Assembly (NCBI RefSeq): GCF_027920805.1
Contig: NZ_JANWOI010000001.1
Coordinates: forward strand, 806,001-870,000
Source of the DNA: Govania unica
GTDB taxonomy: Bacteria; Pseudomonadota; Alphaproteobacteria; Sphingomonadales; Govanellaceae
Direction of reading: 5' to 3'
DNA length: 64,000 nt
Position numbers and translations under genes: made by a program. The notes beneath the pieces were generated by a model, which saw only the letters and a program-made list of their open reading frames with translations, did not search any database and was not told the DNA's origin. Positions 20,801 to 29,617 of this stretch are shown in pieces (positions within the stretch are counted from its first letter, which is position 1; the number at the start of each line of letters is the position of its first letter).

Positions 20801-20869
20801 GTCATCCTCGCGAAAGCGGGGATCCAGCCTTACTCGTGGCCTCTGGATCCCCGCTTTCGCGAGGATGAC
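20801..20869. repeat. Palindromic intergenic element, family B
   Basis: Two perfect 27-base inverted arms (20801-20827 and 20843-20869) flank a 15-base loop. The arms start GTCATCCTCGCG and end GGGGATCCAG. A second member lies at 51937-52012 with a related sequence. It sits between the DUF429-like gene and crcB and contains no gene. Confidence 0.9.
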
Positions 20870-20907
20870 GAGGAAATATGGGGTGGGTAGGAGACGAAGG
20901 ACTAGCG

Positions 20908-21294
20908 ATGCAGATGATTCTGGCTGTGGGAGTGGGGGGCGCTATTGGCGCTGTTTCGCGCTATCTCATGGCCTTGGCCATTTTCCGGGCGCTTGGGCCG
21001 GGCTTCCCCTGGGGGACGCTCGCGATCAATGTGCTTGGCTCGCTTTTGATGGGGGTGCTGGCGGAATTGCTCGCGTTGCGGTTTTCCCTGCCGCATCCGA
21101 TGCAGGCCTTTTTCCTTACCGGAGTGCTTGGTGGCTTCACCACCTTTTCGACCTTTTCGCTCGATGCCGTGACGCTGATGGCGCGCGGGCAGTCGGGTGC
21201 GGCTTTTCTTTATATTGGCGGGTCGGTGATCCTGTCGCTGGCGGCTCTGTTCGCCGGACTTGCGATCACCCGTAGCCTTATTTCAGGACTTTGA
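20908..21294 (+). CDS. crcB: Fluoride channel CrcB (Fluc)
   Basis: CrcB exports fluoride ions through a dimeric membrane channel. The 128 residues form four hydrophobic segments and show the family motifs GGAIGAVSRYL, GTLAINVLGSLLMG and GVLGGFTTFSTFSLD (with the Phe-box and the central Na+-site Gly/Thr). The start ATG 20908 follows GTAGGAGACGAAGG; an earlier in-frame ATG (20878) would add ten residues that precede the first membrane helix. It lies 4 bp before the RluC-type gene. No fluoride riboswitch was recognised upstream. Confidence 0.93.
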   Translation: MQMILAVGVGGAIGAVSRYLMALAIFRALGPGFPWGTLAINVLGSLLMGVLAELLALRFSLPHPMQAFFLTGVLGGFTTFSTFSLDAVTLMARGQSGAAFLYIGGSVILSLAALFAGLAITRSLISGL

Positions 21295-21298
21295 GAGC

Positions 21299-22276
21299 AT
21301 GAGCGGCGTTATCCAGAAAACCGTCAGTAAGGATGAGGACGGCATTCGTCTCGACCGCTGGTTCAAGAAACATTTCCCCGGCCTGCCGTTCGCGCGGCTG
21401 TCGAAAATCCTCCGGAACGGCAATGTGCGGGTCGATGGCAAACGCGCCAAGACCGCCGATCGTCTGCCCGAAGGCGCCGTGGTGCGTGTGCCGCCTTTGG
21501 GTGAGCAGCCCGAGGCGCCGGCACCGGCACCGGTCGTGGTGAGGCCCGAGGATGTGGCGCTTCTGAAGTCCATGATCCTTTATGAGGATAACGATGTGAT
21601 CGTCCTCAACAAGGTTCCGGGGCTTGCCGTACAGGGCGGCAGCGGCACCACACGGCATATCGACGGCATGCTCGATGGGCTTGCGGTCGATGGCGTGCGG
21701 CCGCGTCTCGTCCATCGTCTGGATCGGGATACGAGCGGGGTTCTGATCCTCGCCCGCACCGGGCAGGCGGCGGCGGCACTGGGCAAGGCGTTCCACAGCC
21801 GGGCGGCACAAAAGCTTTATTGGGCCCTGGTCATCGGGCGTCCGGGCATCGGCGACGGCTTGATCAAGGCTCCGCTCGCCAAGGAACCGGGCCCCCGGGG
21901 CGAACGCATGGAAGTGAACGAGGACGAGGGCAAAGCTGCCATCACCAAATTTCATGTGATGGATACGGCGGGCACGAAAACCGCCTGGCTTGCGCTTATG
22001 CCGCTTACCGGCCGGACCCATCAGTTGCGCGCTCATTGCGCCCATATGGGCACGCCCATTGTCGGTGACGGCAAATATGCCGCGAGCGATGCTTATCTGA
22101 CCGGCACCATCAGCCGCAAATTGCATCTGCATGCCCGACGGCTCATTGTGCCGCATCCGAAACGCGCGGGCGTGATGATCGATGTCACCGCGCCCTTGCC
22201 GGATCATATGCGGGAAACCTGGAAGACGTTCGGCTTTGATCCAGACGACCGCTCCATGCCCTTTTCGGAGAAGTAA
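21299..22276 (+). CDS. rluC: 23S rRNA pseudouridine synthase, RluC/RluD family
   Basis: Enzyme of the RluA family that isomerises uridines in 23S rRNA. The 325 residues (start ATG 21299) consist of an S4 RNA-binding domain (about 15-70; RLDRWFKKHFPGLPFARL) and a catalytic domain. The catalytic HRLDRDTSG contains Asp142, and GRTHQLRAHCAHMGTPIVGD is the substrate-binding segment. RluC is preferred over RluD from gene order in alphaproteobacteria (crcB-rluC-HAD-ATP12), but the exact uridine targets cannot be read from the sequence. Confidence 0.9.
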   Translation: MSGVIQKTVSKDEDGIRLDRWFKKHFPGLPFARLSKILRNGNVRVDGKRAKTADRLPEGAVVRVPPLGEQPEAPAPAPVVVRPEDVALLKSMILYEDNDVIVLNKVPGLAVQGGSGTTRHIDGMLDGLAVDGVRPRLVHRLDRDTSGVLILARTGQAAAALGKAFHSRAAQKLYWALVIGRPGIGDGLIKAPLAKEPGPRGERMEVNEDEGKAAITKFHVMDTAGTKTAWLALMPLTGRTHQLRAHCAHMGTPIVGDGKYAASDAYLTGTISRKLHLHARRLIVPHPKRAGVMIDVTAPLPDHMRETWKTFGFDPDDRSMPFSEK

Positions 22277-22281
22277 GGCTC

Positions 22282-22962
22282 GTGGACTGCGCTGGCTTTC
22301 TGGTTTTTGACTGCGACGGGACCATCGTCGATAGCCAATTCATGATCATCGCCGCCATGAACGAGGCGTTCGACGGCGTGGGGCTGACGCGGCCCGACAA
22401 CAACAACGTGCGGCGGGTGGTCGGGCTGTCTTTGCCCGAAGCCATTTCGCGTCTGCTTGGCGAAGCGGATCAGTTGGCGGTCGCCGATCTTGCCGAGCGT
22501 TACAAGCGGGCGTTCCGCCGTGCCCGCGAAGACGGCGGGCGGGAGCCGTTTTACCCCGGCGCGCGGGAGGCGATCATTCGTTTTTCTGAGGCCGGCTATC
22601 TTCTGGGCGTGGCCACCGGGAAATCGCGGCGTGGGCTTTTGGCGGTGCTGGAACAGGCCGGGATTCGCAGCCATTTCGTCAGCTTGCAAACCGCCGATGA
22701 TGCGCCGGGCAAGCCGCATCCCGCCATGCTGCGGCAGGCCATGGCCGATGCCGGGGCCAGCGCCGACGAGACGCTGATGATCGGCGACACCAGCTATGAT
22801 ATCGACATGGCGCGGGCGGCCGGGGTGGTGGGGCTTGGCGTGTCCTGGGGCTATCATGCGCCGCAGGATCTCATCACGGCGGGTGCGGTGCGGGTGGTCG
22901 ATGACTATCCAGCCCTTGAACGCGCGGTGCCGGAGCTTTTGATCAACAGGGTTACGCGATGA
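22282..22962 (+). CDS. HAD-superfamily hydrolase (phosphoglycolate phosphatase-like)
   Basis: HAD-IA phosphatase of 226 residues with GTG start at 22282. Motif I is FDCDGTIVDS (nucleophile Asp10, acid/base Asp12), motif II LGVATGKS, motif III KPHP (GKPHPAMLRQ) and motif IV MIGDTSYDIDMA. The helical cap between motifs I and II fits phosphoglycolate phosphatases or related enzymes, but substrates of this family are not predictable. The stop overlaps the ATP12 gene start (ATGA), suggesting co-translation. Confidence 0.88.
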   Translation: MDCAGFLVFDCDGTIVDSQFMIIAAMNEAFDGVGLTRPDNNNVRRVVGLSLPEAISRLLGEADQLAVADLAERYKRAFRRAREDGGREPFYPGAREAIIRFSEAGYLLGVATGKSRRGLLAVLEQAGIRSHFVSLQTADDAPGKPHPAMLRQAMADAGASADETLMIGDTSYDIDMARAAGVVGLGVSWGYHAPQDLITAGAVRVVDDYPALERAVPELLINRVTR

Positions 22963-23657
22963 AGCGGTTTTACAAAGATGTGAGCCTCCAGGCTGAGGCA
23001 GACGGACATGCCGTGCTGCTTGACGGCCGATCCATCAAGACGCCTGCGAAGGCCGGGTTGGTGCTGCCGACGGCGGCACTGGCCGAGGGCATCGCCGATG
23101 AATGGCGAGCGCAGGGCGAGGAGATTATCAGCGACAGCATGCCGCTCACCCGGCTGGCCAATTCGGTTATCGACGGGGTGCGGACGCGGCAGACCGATAT
23201 TGAGGACGAGATGGTGCGCTATGGCGGCACGGATCTTGTCTGCTATTGGGCCGAGCATCCGCAAAGTCTGGTGGAGCGGCAGGCGCGCGGCTGGCAGCCG
23301 CTGATCGATTGGATCAACACGCGTCATGGCGTGCGGCTTGAGACCACAGCAGGGATCATCCACCGGGCGCAGGATGTGGAGGCCATGGCCAGATTGCGTG
23401 CCCTAGTCGAGGACATCGGCGATCCGTGGCATCTCGGGCCACTTCATATGATCACGACGTCCATGGGGTCGGTGGTGATCGCGCTCGCCCTGTATGATGG
23501 CCGGATCGATGCGGATACGGCCTTTGCCCTCGGGGAACTGGATGAAGCCCACCAACGCGAATTCTGGGGCGAAGACGCCGAAGCCACGTTGCGGCGGGAG
23601 CGCTTGCTGGCCGATGTACGTATGTGCGCAAGATTCATTGAGTTGGTGCGGGGGTAA
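22959..23657 (+). CDS. ATP12-family F1-ATPase assembly chaperone
   Basis: Homologue of mitochondrial Atp12, which chaperones the alpha subunit during F1-ATPase assembly. Among bacteria it is found in alphaproteobacteria. The 232 residues show KRFYKDVSLQ, LLDGRSIKTPAK, LAEGIADEW and DLVCYWAEHPQSLVERQ, all typical. It is the last gene of the crcB-rluC-HAD-atp12 run. It overlaps its upstream neighbour by four bases, and palindromic repeats follow immediately downstream. Confidence 0.92.
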   Translation: MKRFYKDVSLQAEADGHAVLLDGRSIKTPAKAGLVLPTAALAEGIADEWRAQGEEIISDSMPLTRLANSVIDGVRTRQTDIEDEMVRYGGTDLVCYWAEHPQSLVERQARGWQPLIDWINTRHGVRLETTAGIIHRAQDVEAMARLRALVEDIGDPWHLGPLHMITTSMGSVVIALALYDGRIDADTAFALGELDEAHQREFWGEDAEATLRRERLLADVRMCARFIELVRG

Positions 23658-23658
23658 G

Positions 23659-23743
23659 ATGGATTGCCGGGTCAAGCCCGGCAATGACACAGTCTGATTA
23701 ATACTCCCAATCTGTCATGACCGGGCTTGACCCGGTCATCCAT
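23659..23743. repeat. Two opposed family A palindromes
   Basis: Two copies of the element built on CCGGGTCAAGCCCGG lie head to head (23659-23689 and 23713-23743). The second is the reverse complement of the first with a few changes (TGCC to TGAC type). They directly follow the ATP12 stop and could form one long stem in RNA, possibly acting as a transcript end. Confidence 0.88.
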
Positions 23744-23907
23744 GCTGTGGCCGCACGGACCTTGCGACTTTACCAAACATTTGTTTTCTAGATTTGGCGA
23801 GCATTTGATGCTATGCCCTTCGCACTTCTGTACAGCGCTGAAGACATGTCTTTGGCTGCGAGAAGGCCGAACCTTGATCGGCATATAAAAACAGAACCGA
23901 GGTCCCT

Positions 23908-25440
23908 ATGCAGGAAATACTTCAGAAACTTGAGGAAAAACGCGCGCAGGCACGGGCTGGCGGGGGCGAGAAGCGGGTTGCGGCCCAGCATGCTCGTGGC
24001 AAGCTCACGGCGCGGGAACGGATCGACTTGCTGCTTGATCCGGACTCCTTTGAAGAATACGGCATGTTCGTCGAACATCGCTGCACCGATTTCGGGATGG
24101 AAAACCAGAAATTTGCCGGCGACGGTGTGGTCACCGGGTCGGGCACCATCAATGGCCGCCTTGTTTACGTGTTCAGCCAGGATTTCACGGTATTCGGCGG
24201 CTCGCTCAGCGAGACCCATGCCGAGAAAATCTGCAAGATCATGGACATGGCGCTGCAAAATGGCGCGCCGGTTATTGGTCTGAATGACTCGGGCGGGGCC
24301 CGTATTCAGGAAGGTGTCGCCTCGCTTGCGGGCTATGCCGATGTGTTCCAGCGTAATATTATGGCGTCAGGCGTGATCCCGCAGCTTTCGGTGATCATGG
24401 GCCCCTGTGCCGGTGGCGCGGTCTATTCCCCGGCCATTACCGACTTTATTTTCATGGTCAAGGACACGTCCTATATGTTCGTGACTGGCCCGGACGTGGT
24501 CAAGACCGTGACCGGCGAAGTCGTGACCCAGGAAGATCTTGGTGGCGCGGTCACCCATACCTCGAAATCGAGCGTGGCGGACAATGCGTTCGAGAATGAC
24601 GTGGAGGCGCTCGCTCAGGTGCGTCGCTTCTTTGATTTCCTGCCGCTCAACAACAAGCAGAAGCCGCCGGTGCGTCCGACCTTCGACGATGCCGAGCGCA
24701 TTGAAATGTCGCTCGATACGCTGGTTCCGAGCAATCCGAACAAGCCCTATGACATGCACGAACTGATCGTGAAGGTTGTCGATGAGGGCGATTTCTTTGA
24801 AGTCCAGCCGGATTACGCGAAGAATATCATGACCGGCTTTGGCCGCATCGATGGCCAGACCATCGGCATCGTGGCCAATCAGCCCATGGTTCTGGCCGGG
24901 TGTCTTGATATCAACGCCTCGCGCAAGGCGGCACGGTTTGTGCGTTTCTGCGATTGCTTCAATATTCCGATCGTGACCTTTGTCGATGTGCCGGGCTTCC
25001 TGCCGGGCACGACCCAGGAACTGAACGGCATCATCAAGCATGGTGCGAAACTGTTGTTCGCTTATGGCGAAGCGACGGTGCCGAAAATCACCTTCATCAC
25101 CCGCAAGGCCTATGGCGGCGCTTATGACGTTATGGCGTCGAAGCATCTGCGCGGCGACCTGAACTATGCCTGGCCGACAGCGGAAATTGCGGTCATGGGC
25201 CCGAAGGGAGCGGTTGAGATCATCTTCCGTGCCGATATCGGCGACAAGACCAAGATCGACGAAAAGACCAAGGAATATACCGAGAAATTCGCCAACCCCT
25301 TCGTTGCGGCCTCACGCGGCTTCATCGATGAGGTGGTGATGCCTCACTCCACCCGGCGGCGCATCTCCCGCGGGCTTCGGATGCTCAAGAACAAAGAGCT
25401 TCAGAATCCGTGGAAGAAGCACAACAACATTCCGCTTTAA
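23908..25440 (+). CDS. pccB: Propionyl-CoA carboxylase beta chain (carboxyltransferase)
   Basis: Carboxyltransferase subunit that moves CO2 from biotin to propionyl-CoA, forming methylmalonyl-CoA. The 510 residues contain the crotonase-like N- and C-halves. Landmarks are [44 protein letters not shown] and, in the C-half, [14 protein letters not shown] and [15 protein letters not shown] 23908 has GAGG 8-11 bases upstream. pccA follows after 11 bp, so the holoenzyme is made from one operon. Specificity for propionyl- over acetyl-CoA is inferred from overall similarity and the pairing with pccA. Confidence 0.94.
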   Translation: MQEILQKLEEKRAQARAGGGEKRVAAQHARGKLTARERIDLLLDPDSFEEYGMFVEHRCTDFGMENQKFAGDGVVTGSGTINGRLVYVFSQDFTVFGGSLSETHAEKICKIMDMALQNGAPVIGLNDSGGARIQEGVASLAGYADVFQRNIMASGVIPQLSVIMGPCAGGAVYSPAITDFIFMVKDTSYMFVTGPDVVKTVTGEVVTQEDLGGAVTHTSKSSVADNAFENDVEALAQVRRFFDFLPLNNKQKPPVRPTFDDAERIEMSLDTLVPSNPNKPYDMHELIVKVVDEGDFFEVQPDYAKNIMTGFGRIDGQTIGIVANQPMVLAGCLDINASRKAARFVRFCDCFNIPIVTFVDVPGFLPGTTQELNGIIKHGAKLLFAYGEATVPKITFITRKAYGGAYDVMASKHLRGDLNYAWPTAEIAVMGPKGAVEIIFRADIGDKTKIDEKTKEYTEKFANPFVAASRGFIDEVVMPHSTRRRISRGLRMLKNKELQNPWKKHNNIPL

Positions 25441-25451
25441 GGGGCCAGCGT

Positions 25452-27437
25452 ATGTTCAAGAAAATTCTCATCGCCAACCGTGGTGAAATCGCCTGCCGCG
25501 TCATCAAGACCGCCCAGAAGATGGGCATCAAGACGGTGGCTGTGTATTCGGACGCCGACGCCGATGCGCTGCATGTGCGCATGGCTGACGAGGCCGTGCA
25601 TATCGGCCCGGCACCTGCCGCGCAGAGCTATCTGATCATCGACAAGATCGTTGACGCCTGCAAAAAGACCGGGGCCGAAGCGGTTCATCCGGGCTATGGC
25701 TTCCTGTCGGAAAAAGAAGCGTTCTGTGCGGCGCTTGAAGCGGCCGGGATCGTCTTCATCGGTCCACGCCCGCGCGCCATTGCCGCCATGGGCGACAAGA
25801 TTGAATCTAAAAAGCTTGCAGCGGCCGCCAATGTCAGCACCGTGCCCGGTTACATGGGCGTGATCGCCGACGCCGAGGAAGCCGTGAAAGTCGCCCGCGA
25901 CATCGGTTACCCGGTCATGATCAAGGCCTCCGCCGGGGGCGGCGGCAAGGGCATGCGGGTGGCGTTCAATGATGACGAAGCCCGCGAAGGCTTCCAGTCG
26001 GCCACCAACGAAGCCAAATCCTCCTTCGCCGATGACCGCGTGTTCGTGGAAAAATACATCGTCGAACCGCGCCATATCGAAATTCAGGTGCTTGGCGACA
26101 GCTTCGGCAATGTGATCTATCTCGGCGAGCGCGAATGCTCGATCCAGCGCCGTCATCAGAAGGTCATCGAAGAAGCGCCAAGCCCGTTCCTCACCCCGGA
26201 AACCCGCAAGGCCATGGGCGAAGAAGCGGTCGCGTTGTCGAAAGCCGTCGATTACCAGTCGGCCGGGACCGTCGAATTCATCGTCGACCGTGACCAGAAT
26301 TTCTATTTCCTTGAGATGAACACCCGCCTTCAGGTTGAACATCCGGTGACTGAAATGATCACCGGCATCGACCTTGTGGAGCAGATGATCCGGGTGGCGG
26401 CGGGCGAAAAACTCGCGCTTACCCAGGATGAGGTGAAGCTCACCGGCTGGTCGCTTGAAGCCCGCGTCTATGCCGAGGATCCGATCCGGAACTTCCTGCC
26501 GTCCATCGGCCGTCTCACGCGCTATCAGCCGCCGGAAGAAAGCGACAGCGTGCGCGTGGATACGGGGATTTACGAAGGTTCGGAAATCTCCATGTATTAC
26601 GATCCGATGATCGCCAAGCTCGTGACCTATGGGGACACGCGCGCTGACGCCATCGAGTCCATGTGTCAGGCGCTTGATGCCTATTACATTCGCGGCATCA
26701 ACCATAACGTCAATTTTCTCACCGCCATCGTGACCCATCCGCGGTTCGCGGAAGGCCGTCTGTCCACCGGCTTCATCGCCGAGGAATTCCCCGACGGGTT
26801 CCATGGCGGGGCCATGAGCGCTGAGACCCGCAAGGTGCTCGCCACCGTTGCCACCATGCTGCATCTATCGCAGGTCGATCGCGAGGCCGAGATCGAAGGC
26901 AAGATGGACGAGCTTGGCCCGCGCTATGGAGACGACTGGGTCGTCAATCTTGGCGGCGAGGATATCGAGGTCAGCTTCGATATGACCTATGAGGGCTGCG
27001 TAATCCGCTTTGGCGACGAGTCCGTCTCGGTGGAAAGCGACTGGGTGCCGGGCATGCCGCTGGTGCAGGGACTGATTGATGACAGCTTTGTCACCGTTCA
27101 GGCCGACAAGCTCGCCGAAGGTTACCGCCTGACCCATAACGGTGTCAGCCTGAAGGCGATGGTGCGCACCCCGCGCGCCGCCGCCCTGGCCAAGCTGATG
27201 CCGGTCAAGCTGCCGCCGGATACGTCGAAATATCTGCTCTGCCCGATGCCGGGCCTTGTGGTGTCCATCGATGTGGCCGAAGGCGACGAGGTCAAAGCCG
27301 GTCAGGCGCTCGCCGTGGTTGAGGCCATGAAAATGGAGAACATCCTGCGCGCCGAACGCGACGCCAAGGTGGTCAAGGTCAACGTGAAAAAAGGCGACAG
27401 CCTCACGGTGGACGCCATCATGGTGGAATTCGAATAA
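25452..27437 (+). CDS. pccA: Propionyl-CoA carboxylase alpha chain (biotin carboxylase + biotin carrier)
   Basis: ATP-dependent biotin carboxylase fused to a biotin carrier domain. The start ATG 25452 gives FKKILIANRGEIACRVI, the canonical beginning, and 661 residues. The ATP-grasp core has KASAGGGGKGMR, EAPSPFLTPETR and LEMNTRLQVEHPVTEMITG. A middle domain typical of PccA (about 480-580) follows, and the C-terminus has EAMKMEN with the biotinylated lysine at residue 627. No methylmalonyl-CoA epimerase or mutase lies in this window, so the rest of the pathway is elsewhere. Confidence 0.95.
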   Translation: MFKKILIANRGEIACRVIKTAQKMGIKTVAVYSDADADALHVRMADEAVHIGPAPAAQSYLIIDKIVDACKKTGAEAVHPGYGFLSEKEAFCAALEAAGIVFIGPRPRAIAAMGDKIESKKLAAAANVSTVPGYMGVIADAEEAVKVARDIGYPVMIKASAGGGGKGMRVAFNDDEAREGFQSATNEAKSSFADDRVFVEKYIVEPRHIEIQVLGDSFGNVIYLGERECSIQRRHQKVIEEAPSPFLTPETRKAMGEEAVALSKAVDYQSAGTVEFIVDRDQNFYFLEMNTRLQVEHPVTEMITGIDLVEQMIRVAAGEKLALTQDEVKLTGWSLEARVYAEDPIRNFLPSIGRLTRYQPPEESDSVRVDTGIYEGSEISMYYDPMIAKLVTYGDTRADAIESMCQALDAYYIRGINHNVNFLTAIVTHPRFAEGRLSTGFIAEEFPDGFHGGAMSAETRKVLATVATMLHLSQVDREAEIEGKMDELGPRYGDDWVVNLGGEDIEVSFDMTYEGCVIRFGDESVSVESDWVPGMPLVQGLIDDSFVTVQADKLAEGYRLTHNGVSLKAMVRTPRAAALAKLMPVKLPPDTSKYLLCPMPGLVVSIDVAEGDEVKAGQALAVVEAMKMENILRAERDAKVVKVNVKKGDSLTVDAIMVEFE

Positions 27438-27472
27438 GCCCGAGGGCTGTTGGTGTGAGGCGGCGGTCTGGA

Positions 27473-27895
27473 TCTCCGGGCGAGTTTCTGGATTGCCGCG
27501 CCCCTTACGGGGCTCGCAATGACGGTGTGTAATGGGTTGGGCTATGGGGGCCCCGGGAGTGATTCCGGGGCCCTTTATTCATGCTCTCGCCGTCATTGCG
27601 AGGAAGCGTAGCTGACGCGGCAATCCAGTCTCTCCGGCGAGTTCCTGGATTGTCACGCCCCTTGCGGGGCTCGCAATGACGGTGTGTAATGGGTTGGGCT
27701 ATGGGGGCTCCGGGAGTGATTCCGGGGCCCTTTGTTCATGCTCTCGCTGTCATTGCGAGGAAGCGTAGCTGACGCGGCAATCCAGTCTCTCCGGCGAGTT
27801 TCAGGATTGCCGCGCCCCCTACGGGGCTCGCAATGACGGTATGTGGTGGGTAGACTGTGAGGGCTTCGGGATTATTCCGGAGCCCTTTTGTTGTG
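27473..27895. repeat. Three tandem copies of a 157-bp terminator/REP unit
   Basis: The pccA-acyP gap holds three direct copies with an exact period of 157 bases between the second and third (27630, 27787), the first starting near 27473. Each unit has a palindromic element (GGATTG...GCAATGACGG around a CCCCTTACGGGG-like stem), then a strong GC hairpin followed by TTT, then an opposed palindrome (TCATTGCGAGGAAGCG...GCAATCCAG). The third copy is more diverged and stops after the hairpin. This array fills the whole gap; no gene was seen. Confidence 0.92.
27546..27575 (+). terminator. Terminator hairpin in repeat unit 1 (end of pccBA)
   Basis: GGGGGCCCCGG pairs with CCGGGGCCC around GAGTGATT and is followed by TTTATTC. 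Similar hairpins recur at about 27703-27733 and 27860-27890 in units 2 and 3, so pccBA transcripts meet up to three stops before acyP. Confidence 0.75.
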
Positions 27896-27912
27896 CGGGA
27901 GAGATCTTGGAG

Positions 27913-28203
27913 ATGACCGAAAGCGATCGCAAGGCCGTCAGGCTCAGGATTACAGGCCGTGTGCAGGGCGTGTCTTATCGCGTTTGGGCGGTGGAGACGG
28001 CGACTGTTCTTGGGCTTGATGGCTGGGTGCGGAATCGTGTGGACGGGTCGGTCGAGCTGCTGGCTGTGGGCGAGAGCATGGATGTTGATGCTCTCATTCA
28101 TGCCTGCCATGCTGGTCCGCCTGCGGCTGCGGTCACGAGCGTCGAGGTTGAACCGGCCGAAGGCATCGTGGCACGCGGGTTTCGCCATATGCCGACGGTC
28201 TGA
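27913..28203 (+). CDS. acyP: Acylphosphatase
   Basis: Small enzyme that hydrolyses acyl phosphates. The start ATG 27913 gives 96 residues; an earlier in-frame ATG lies in the repeat and is not conserved. The phosphate-binding GRVQGVSYRVWA contains the catalytic Arg, and GWVRNRVDGSVEL contains the catalytic Asn. GGGAGAG lies about 9 bases upstream. It converges on lipB with only 3 bp between the stops. Confidence 0.93.
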   Translation: MTESDRKAVRLRITGRVQGVSYRVWAVETATVLGLDGWVRNRVDGSVELLAVGESMDVDALIHACHAGPPAAAVTSVEVEPAEGIVARGFRHMPTV

Positions 28204-28206
28204 AAC

Positions 28207-28872
28207 TTACCGGCAGTCATATCCCGGTTCTTCGAACACTTCGATAAAGGCATCCTGAAGCGCCAGATCCACGTCATTCATGGACACCGGCAGGCCGAGG
28301 TCCACAAGGGATGTCACCCCATGTTCGGCGATGCCGCAGGGGACGATGCCGGAATAATGTTCGAGATTCGGTTCCACATTGAGCGCGATGCCGTGGAAGC
28401 TGACCCATTTGCGTACGCGCACGCCGAGGGCGGCGATTTTGTCCTCGCGGCCGCCGTCGCGCTTGACCCAGACGCCGACGCGGCCGTCCCGCAGCTCGCC
28501 GAGCACACCGAAACGGCTGAGGGCGACGATGATCCATTGTTCAAGTTTGCGCACGAAACAGCGGATGTCGGTGCCGCGTTTTTTAAGATCGAGCATGACA
28601 TAGACCACACGCTGGCCCGGGCCGTGATAGGTGAACTGGCCGCCGCGTCCGGTGTCGAAGACCGGGAAACGGTCCGGGGTCAACAGATCCTGCGGTCGGG
28701 CGCTGGTGCCGGAGGTATAAAGCGGCGGATGCTCGACAAACCACAAAAGTTCGGACGCGGTGCCGGCGCGGATCGCCTCCACCCGCTCCTCCATATCGCG
28801 CACGGCTTCGTGATAGTCGACGAGACCGTTTGAAAAGCGCCATTCGATGGCGGAAAAATCATCATTGCTCAT
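28207..28872 (-). CDS. lipB: Octanoyltransferase LipB
   Basis: LipB transfers octanoyl from acyl carrier protein to lipoyl domains, the first step of protein lipoylation. The 221 residues show [35 protein letters not shown] and [21 protein letters not shown]. The catalytic Lys is in KIAALG and the catalytic Cys in IVPCGI. No lipA is beside it. Confidence 0.96.
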   Translation of the reverse strand: MSNDDFSAIEWRFSNGLVDYHEAVRDMEERVEAIRAGTASELLWFVEHPPLYTSGTSARPQDLLTPDRFPVFDTGRGGQFTYHGPGQRVVYVMLDLKKRGTDIRCFVRKLEQWIIVALSRFGVLGELRDGRVGVWVKRDGGREDKIAALGVRVRKWVSFHGIALNVEPNLEHYSGIVPCGIAEHGVTSLVDLGLPVSMNDVDLALQDAFIEVFEEPGYDCR

Positions 28873-28969
28873 AGGGGCTGTCTTAGCATGTCCCTGCGGT
28901 GAAATTTAAGATAAAAATAACTGTGGCATGCGATGGTTGGCCCATGTCTTTTATAAGGATACCCGCACC

Positions 28970-29206
28970 GTGAGCGCAGTGAATGACGTTAAGGTCGAAA
29001 TTTCCGTGGTTTTGGGCAGCGCGGTCATGCCCATCCGCCAGCTTTTGAAAATGGGCCGCGGGGCGGTGGTGGATCTCGATGCCACGCACGAGACCCAGGT
29101 CAAGATCTATGCCAACAACAAACTCATCGCCCTCGGCGACGTGGTGATTTCGGGTGACCGCGTGGCGGTGACCGTGACCGAAAGCGTGCGGGATTATCAG
29201 AGCTGA
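28970..29206 (+). CDS. Orphan FliN-like (SpoA/SpoI domain) protein
   Basis: GTG 28970 preceded by ATAAGGAT gives 78 residues; an ATG at 28928 would add 14 non-conserved ones. The whole protein is a single SpoA domain as in the C-terminus of FliN: VKVEISVVLGSAVMPIRQLL, KMGRGAVVDLDATHE, then NKLIALGDVVISGDRVAVTV. FliN is part of the flagellar switch (C-ring), and SpoA domains also occur in type III secretion. No other flagellar or secretion gene lies in this window, and it is divergent from lipB. Whether it builds a flagellar switch here is open. Confidence 0.82.
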   Translation: MSAVNDVKVEISVVLGSAVMPIRQLLKMGRGAVVDLDATHETQVKIYANNKLIALGDVVISGDRVAVTVTESVRDYQS

Positions 29207-29247
29207 GGGGGGGCGTCCGGTCTCGGCCGGTCTCAATTGCTTCCCCA

Positions 29248-29349
29248 CATTCCGTTCGCCCTGAGGGCCCGTAAGGGCGTCTCGAAGGGCAGGCCGCATG
29301 TGCTTCGAGACAGCCCCTTGGCAGGGGCTTCCTCAGCATGAACGGGATT
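29248..29349. repeat. Inverted-repeat element, family E
   Basis: The ends CATTCCGTTCGCCCTGAGG and CCTCAGCATGAACGG are related in opposite orientation, with an inner GTCTCGAAGGGC / CTTCGAGACAGC pair. It resembles the widespread alphaproteobacterial palindromes built on CGAAGGGC. No coding sequence. Confidence 0.7.
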
Positions 29350-29407
29350 TATTGAGGGAGGCTGAAAAGCTTTTGATCTCAGTAAGTTTTTCATTGCTGG
29401 TTGAGCC

Positions 29408-29438
29408 ATGGATTACCGGGTCAAGCCCGGTAATGACA
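29408..29438. repeat. Family A palindrome
   Basis: ATGGATTACCGGGTCAAGCC followed by CGGTAATGACA, the standard family A element with a 15-base palindromic centre. The rest of the 29207-29617 gap holds the family E element, a 26-base tandem duplication and no recognisable gene. Confidence 0.88.
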
Positions 29439-29460
29439 ATTTATTCTGGGTGGGCAGTTT

Positions 29461-29511
29461 AGGGTTAGCATCAATAACTACAGAATAGGGTTAGCATCAA
29501 TAACTACAGAA
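29461..29511. repeat. 26-bp direct duplication upstream of the Met8-like gene
   Basis: A 25-base sequence starting AGGGTTAGCATCAATAAC occurs twice in a row (29461-29485 and 29487-29511), separated by one T. It is AT-rich compared with its surroundings and lies about 100 bases before the next start. It might be two binding sites or a replication slip. Confidence 0.85.
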
Positions 29512-29617
29512 AAAGTACGGTATTTACGATTTTCTACAGTTCAACTTGATTTTCTGCTGAGCTTCTCCCATCTTCAATCATGACTTACGCGGTATTTTGG
29601 ATTGGAGCGCGGTGGCT

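Noticed and set aside
20788-20907. Fluoride riboswitch upstream of crcB
   Set aside because: The gap is taken up by the family B palindrome; no crcB-motif sequence was recognised.
27473-27895. Possible CRISPR array
   Set aside because: The repeat unit is 157 bases with no short repeats and unique spacers, and no cas gene is present.
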